Source: Armatimonadota bacterium (GTDB lineage: Bacteria > Sysuimicrobiota > Sysuimicrobiia > Sysuimicrobiales > Kaftiobacteriaceae). From it: DNA of 17,312 nucleotides. This document shows positions 14,080 to 17,312 of this stretch, piece by piece. Location: positions 1 to 17,312 of the forward strand of contig JAIBHM010000015.1 in the NCBI GenBank assembly GCA_020028535.1. Direction: 5' to 3'. The translations under genes and the position numbers were made by a program. Each line of letters begins with the position of its first letter. The first letter of the stretch is position 1. A model generated the notes under the pieces. The model was not told the origin of the DNA. It searched no databases and saw only the letters and a program-made list of their open reading frames with translations.

Positions 14080-16569
14080 ATGCGAGTGCACGAGCTGGCC
14101 AAGGAACTGGGCGTCAACAGCAAGGTGGTGATGGACGCCCTGGCCGGCATGAAGATTCAGATCAAGAGCCACAGCAGCTCGCTCGACGAGGGGACCGTGG
14201 AGCGCGTGCGGCGTCAGGTGAAGGCCAAGACTGCGCCGCAGCCCGCGCCCGCCCCGGGGCCCGTGCGTGTCGCCAAGACGCCCACGGGTGAACGCATCTT
14301 AGGGATGCGCAAGATCGTGCTGCCTCCGCCCCCGCCGCCTGCTCCTGAACCCGCAATCCAAGAGCCGGCGTCGATTGCGCCTGCCGCTGCCGCCCCTGCG
14401 GCCACGGAAACTCCCAGAACCGCACCGACCGAGCCGCCCGTTGCCGTGAAACCAAGACCGGCTGTGGTTGAAGAACCGAAGAAAGTCGTTCCCGCGCCGA
14501 CGCATGTGACTACCCCGCCGCCGCGTCCCGCGACAATGCCAACGCAAATGCCCCCCACACGGCGAGACACGCGTCCGGGGTGGCGACCTGGTGGCCCATC
14601 GGGTCCGTCGCGACCTGGGATGCGGTCCATGCCGCCGCGGCAAGCGCCGCGCGGACCGGCCACTGCGCCGCGGGCTCCATTGCCGGTGCCGCCTCCCGTA
14701 ATCCCGGCGCCGGGCGCCGCCCCAGGATCCGCGCCGCCGCGCGCCCCTGAGTTTCCGAAGAAGAAGGAACGGTTCATTCCACCGCCACCACCGCCACAGC
14801 CCGTCGCTGTGCCACCCACCGTTCCGGCGGAGATCGACCTCACCGGTGCGCTCACGGTCGGCGAGCTGGCGGTCAAGCTCGAGCTGCCCGCGGGCGAAGT
14901 GGTGAAGAAACTGCTGGAGCAGGGGATTCTCGCCGGCATCAACGCGCAGATCGCGCTCGAATCCGCCACCAAGGTGGCGGAAGGGTTCGGCTCGGCGGTG
15001 CGCAAGCCGGCCGCCGCGGACGGAACGCCTCGCCCGGCGTCGAAGCGATTGGAAGTTGCGCCAGATCCCGAGGCGCAGCCGCGCGCGCCCGTGGTGACCA
15101 TCATGGGCCACGTTGACCACGGCAAAACGTCGCTGCTCGACGCGATCAGACAGACCGACGTCGCCGCGCACGAGTTCGGGGGCATCACCCAGCATATCGG
15201 CGCCTCAACCATTGAAGCCAACGGCCGCCGCATCGTCTTTGTCGACACGCCGGGCCACGAGGCGTTCACCACGCTCCGGGCACGAGGCGCGCAGGTCACC
15301 GACATTGCCGTGCTGGTCGTTGCGGCCGACGACGGCGTGATGCCACAGACGATCGAGGCCATCAACCACGCCCGTGCCGCCAATGTGCCGATCATCGTCA
15401 CGATCAACAAGACCGATCTTCCTCAGGCCAATCCCGACAGGGTCAAGCAGCAGCTCTCGGACCAGGGTCTTGTCCCGGAGGATTGGGGCGGGGAAACCGT
15501 CACCGTGCCCGTCTCGGCCCGCACGAAACAGGGGCTGAAGGAACTGCTGGAAATGATCATGCTGGTCGCCGACCTGCAGGAGCTGCGCGCAAACCCGAAC
15601 CGTCCGGCGCGGGGCACCGTCCTGGAAGCGAAACTGGACAAGGGCCGCGGGCCCGTCGCGACCGTGCTCGTGCAGGAAGGAACGCTGCGACCCGGCGATG
15701 CCGTGGTGACGGGCGAAGCCTATGGCCGCGTGCGCTGGATGGTCAATGACCGTGGAGACCGCCTCGCCGAAGCCGGTCCCGCCACACCGGTCGAGGTCGT
15801 CGGATTGGACACGATGCCGAATGCCGGTGATCTACTCGAGGTCGTCCGCGACGACAAGCTGGCCAAGGCGATCGCCGAGGAGCGGCGGGAGCGCAAGCGC
15901 GCCGCGGACATGGCGACCGCGCGTCCGGGAGCGGCTGAAGAGGTTGCGGCCGCCGAAGGACCCAAGGAACTCAGGCTGATCATCAAGGCGGATGCGTACG
16001 GCTCGATCGAGGCGCTCACCGCGTCACTCGAACGGCTGGCGATCCCTGAAGCCGGCGTCTCGGTCCTGCATGCGGCGGTGGGCAACGTCACCGAGTGGGA
16101 CGTGATGCTGGCGGTGGCGAGCCGCGCCGTCGTCATCGGATTCAACATCCGTCCCGAACCGCAAGTTCGAAAGCTCGCGGAGCAGGAACAGATCGAGATC
16201 CTGACCTACCGGGTGATTTACGAGGCGATCGACGACATCCGGGCCCGGTTGCGGGGATTCCTGGCGCCCAAGAAGCGCGAGGTCTCGCTGGGTCAGGCCG
16301 AGGTCCGGCAGACGTTCACCATCTCGAAGGTGGGGACGATCGCCGGAAGCTACGTGGCGCAGGGTGTCATCCCGCGCTCGGCCAGCATCCGGGTCATCCG
16401 GGACGGGGTCGTAGTGCACGAGGGCAAGATGGCTTCGCTGCGACGGTTCAAGGATGACGTGCGCGAGGTGACGGAAGGCTTCGAGTGCGGCATCGGCCTG
16501 GAACGGTTCAACGACGTCAAGGTCGGTGACATCCTCGAGGCGTTCGAGATTCGGGAGGAGCCTGCGTAA
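14080..16569 (+). CDS. infB: Translation initiation factor IF-2
   Basis: The GTPase that brings initiator fMet-tRNA to the 30S subunit and promotes subunit joining. It begins with an IF2_N domain (MRVHELAKELGVNSKVVMDALAGM), followed by a Pro/Ala/Arg-rich linker of about 195 residues (roughly 60-255). A second IF2_N-like module follows (TVGELAVKLELPAGEVVKKLLEQG). The G domain has GHVDHGKT (343-350), the switch-I Thr in GGITQHIGA, DTPGHEAF, NKTD and SA motifs. Domains II to IV follow, ending with the fMet-binding C-terminal domain (ECGIGLERFNDVKVGDILEAF). At 829 residues it is within the normal range for two-IF2_N forms. The ATG at 14080 is 23 nt after ylxR with only a weak, distant GGGGGA upstream. 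It is co-transcribed with nusA. Confidence 0.97.
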   Translation: MRVHELAKELGVNSKVVMDALAGMKIQIKSHSSSLDEGTVERVRRQVKAKTAPQPAPAPGPVRVAKTPTGERILGMRKIVLPPPPPPAPEPAIQEPASIAPAAAAPAATETPRTAPTEPPVAVKPRPAVVEEPKKVVPAPTHVTTPPPRPATMPTQMPPTRRDTRPGWRPGGPSGPSRPGMRSMPPRQAPRGPATAPRAPLPVPPPVIPAPGAAPGSAPPRAPEFPKKKERFIPPPPPPQPVAVPPTVPAEIDLTGALTVGELAVKLELPAGEVVKKLLEQGILAGINAQIALESATKVAEGFGSAVRKPAAADGTPRPASKRLEVAPDPEAQPRAPVVTIMGHVDHGKTSLLDAIRQTDVAAHEFGGITQHIGASTIEANGRRIVFVDTPGHEAFTTLRARGAQVTDIAVLVVAADDGVMPQTIEAINHARAANVPIIVTINKTDLPQANPDRVKQQLSDQGLVPEDWGGETVTVPVSARTKQGLKELLEMIMLVADLQELRANPNRPARGTVLEAKLDKGRGPVATVLVQEGTLRPGDAVVTGEAYGRVRWMVNDRGDRLAEAGPATPVEVVGLDTMPNAGDLLEVVRDDKLAKAIAEERRERKRAADMATARPGAAEEVAAAEGPKELRLIIKADAYGSIEALTASLERLAIPEAGVSVLHAAVGNVTEWDVMLAVASRAVVIGFNIRPEPQVRKLAEQEQIEILTYRVIYEAIDDIRARLRGFLAPKKREVSLGQAEVRQTFTISKVGTIAGSYVAQGVIPRSASIRVIRDGVVVHEGKMASLRRFKDDVREVTEGFECGIGLERFNDVKVGDILEAFEIREEPA

Positions 16570-16614
16570 CGTCGTCATTCGCGAGACCCGAAGCGGTGAC
16601 GGAGGGTCCCCGTC

Positions 16615-16896
16615 ATGATCGTCGGCGTCCTGCGCGTCGAACTGAGCCTTCCAGGCAGCAACAGCCTCAAAGACAAACGACGGCTTCTCCGGAGCCTGCT
16701 CGACCGGCTGCACCAGCGCTTCAACGTCTCGGCCGCGGAGATCGATCACCAGGACAACTGGCGCCAGGCGGAGGTCGCTGTCAGCTGCGTGAGCAGCGAG
16801 GCCGCTCACGCCAATTCCGTGCTCTCCAAGGTGCTCACGGTGGTGGAGCGGGAGACCGAGATGGTCCTCACGGGAGTCGAGATGGAGCTCCGATGA
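16615..16896 (+). CDS. ylxP: YlxP-like DUF503 protein
   Basis: A 93-residue protein of the DUF503/YlxP family, a small alpha/beta protein conserved between infB and rbfA in many Gram-positive-type genomes. The diagnostic start is MIVGVLRVELSLPGSNSLKDKRR with the SLKDKR motif, followed by FNVSAAEIDHQDNWRQAEV. The biochemical role is not established; constant linkage to infB and rbfA suggests a part in ribosome assembly (inference). GGAGGG (16601-16606) lies 8 nt before the ATG. Its TGA overlaps the rbfA start in ATGA, so the two are translationally coupled. Confidence 0.92.
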   Translation: MIVGVLRVELSLPGSNSLKDKRRLLRSLLDRLHQRFNVSAAEIDHQDNWRQAEVAVSCVSSEAAHANSVLSKVLTVVERETEMVLTGVEMELR

Positions 16897-17288
16897 GCCA
16901 CCGCTCTGAGAAGGTTGAACAATTCATCAAGGAAGAGCTCAGCGAGATCCTCAGGCGCGAGGTGAACGATCCGCGTATCGGGTTCGTGTCGGTGACCGAC
17001 GTGGAACTCAGCGTCGATCTCCGTCACGCGCGGGTGTTCGTGAGCGTGCTGGGAGACAAGGACGCCAAGACCGCGACGATGGCGGGGCTGGAAAGCGCCA
17101 TGGGCTATATCCGGCGCGAGCTCGGCCAGCGGCTGCAGATGCGCTACACGCCGGACATCACGTTCAAGCTGGATGAGTCCATCGAGCGCGGCTCACGGAT
17201 CATGAAGCTGCTCGGCGAAGTCACGAAGGACGTCCCGCATGGCAAGCTTGCCCGAGACGATCGCAAGGATTCTCCGGACAAATCCTGA
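16893..17288 (+). CDS. rbfA: 30S ribosome-binding factor A
   Basis: A 131-residue single KH-type domain protein that binds immature 30S subunits and helps mature the 16S rRNA 5' end. The family pattern is clear: RSEKVEQFIKEELSEILRREVNDPRIG at the N-terminus, then VSVTDVELSVDLRHARVFVSVLGD, and YTPDITFKLDESIERGSRI near the end. A charged tail (KLARDDRKDSPDKS) extends past the core. The start overlaps the ylxP stop by 4 nt. In related operons a DHH-type phosphoesterase (NrnA) often follows, but only 24 bases remain here and no gene start can be read in them. Confidence 0.95.
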   Translation: MSHRSEKVEQFIKEELSEILRREVNDPRIGFVSVTDVELSVDLRHARVFVSVLGDKDAKTATMAGLESAMGYIRRELGQRLQMRYTPDITFKLDESIERGSRIMKLLGEVTKDVPHGKLARDDRKDSPDKS

Positions 17289-17312
17289 CGCCCTGATCGC
17301 CTGCCACGTCGC

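Noticed and set aside
14280..14850. Low-complexity proline-rich DNA inside infB considered as a repeat or inserted element
   Set aside because: It is in frame and corresponds to the flexible linker between the N-terminal modules of IF-2; no direct repeat unit or target duplication is visible.
14214..15410. Minus-strand Gly-rich open frame (398 codons) opposite infB
   Set aside because: The glycine-rich composition is simply the complement of IF-2's proline-rich linker.

Overview
This is a GC-rich bacterial chromosomal segment made almost entirely of housekeeping genes, with a few accessory surprises between roughly 5.6 and 10.4 kb. The order rimP-nusA-ylxR-infB-ylxP-rbfA is the one common in Firmicutes and other Terrabacteria. 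GTG and TTG starts backed by AGGAGG-like sites are frequent. An archaeal-type (class V) fructose-1,6-bisphosphate aldolase/phosphatase suggests a deep-branching, possibly thermophilic lineage. A little-cultured Terrabacteria group (for example CSP1-3/Sysuimicrobiota, Armatimonadota or a Symbiobacterium-like clade) would fit, but this window cannot settle the taxonomy.

Layout. 25-312 (-): HU nucleoid protein. 434-5787 (+): a probable operon of rarA, mnmA, a secreted PDZ/S41 protease, a CCA-adding enzyme with HD domain, and an unrecognised 50-residue single-span membrane protein. It ends at a perfect 32-nt palindromic hairpin (5841-5872) that separates it from the convergent class V FBP aldolase/phosphatase (5906-7069, -). 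A divergent regulatory region follows, then a + strand trio: an unknown 135-aa protein, a ParA-type ATPase with no ParB beside it, and a translationally coupled TTG-started cysteine-rich protein that may be the ParA partner. A HAD phosphatase (-) overlaps that gene tail to tail.

The most notable locus is 9622-10101 (+). It is a complete PrxQ/BCP-type peroxiredoxin frame interrupted only by an in-frame TGA exactly where the peroxidatic cysteine belongs. The protein has no cysteine anywhere, so it is a strong candidate selenoprotein (a 1-Sec peroxiredoxin). Standard gene calling splits it and would call only the C-terminal 99 residues. Tail to tail with it lies the 3' remnant of a MalG-type sugar ABC permease gene, followed by asnS (-).

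From 11724 on, a good sigma70-type promoter (TTGCCA-N17-TATACT with extended TG) drives a leader of about 95 nt with three hairpins, two of them followed by T-runs. It lies ahead of rimP-nusA-ylxR-infB, then ylxP-rbfA: the ribosome maturation, transcription elongation and translation initiation operon. Because NusA itself acts on pausing and termination, attenuation and autoregulation through this leader are plausible.

No tRNA, rRNA, CRISPR array or insertion sequence was seen. No gene-free stretch exceeds 300 bases; the longest are 7070-7251 and 11650-11854, both described below.
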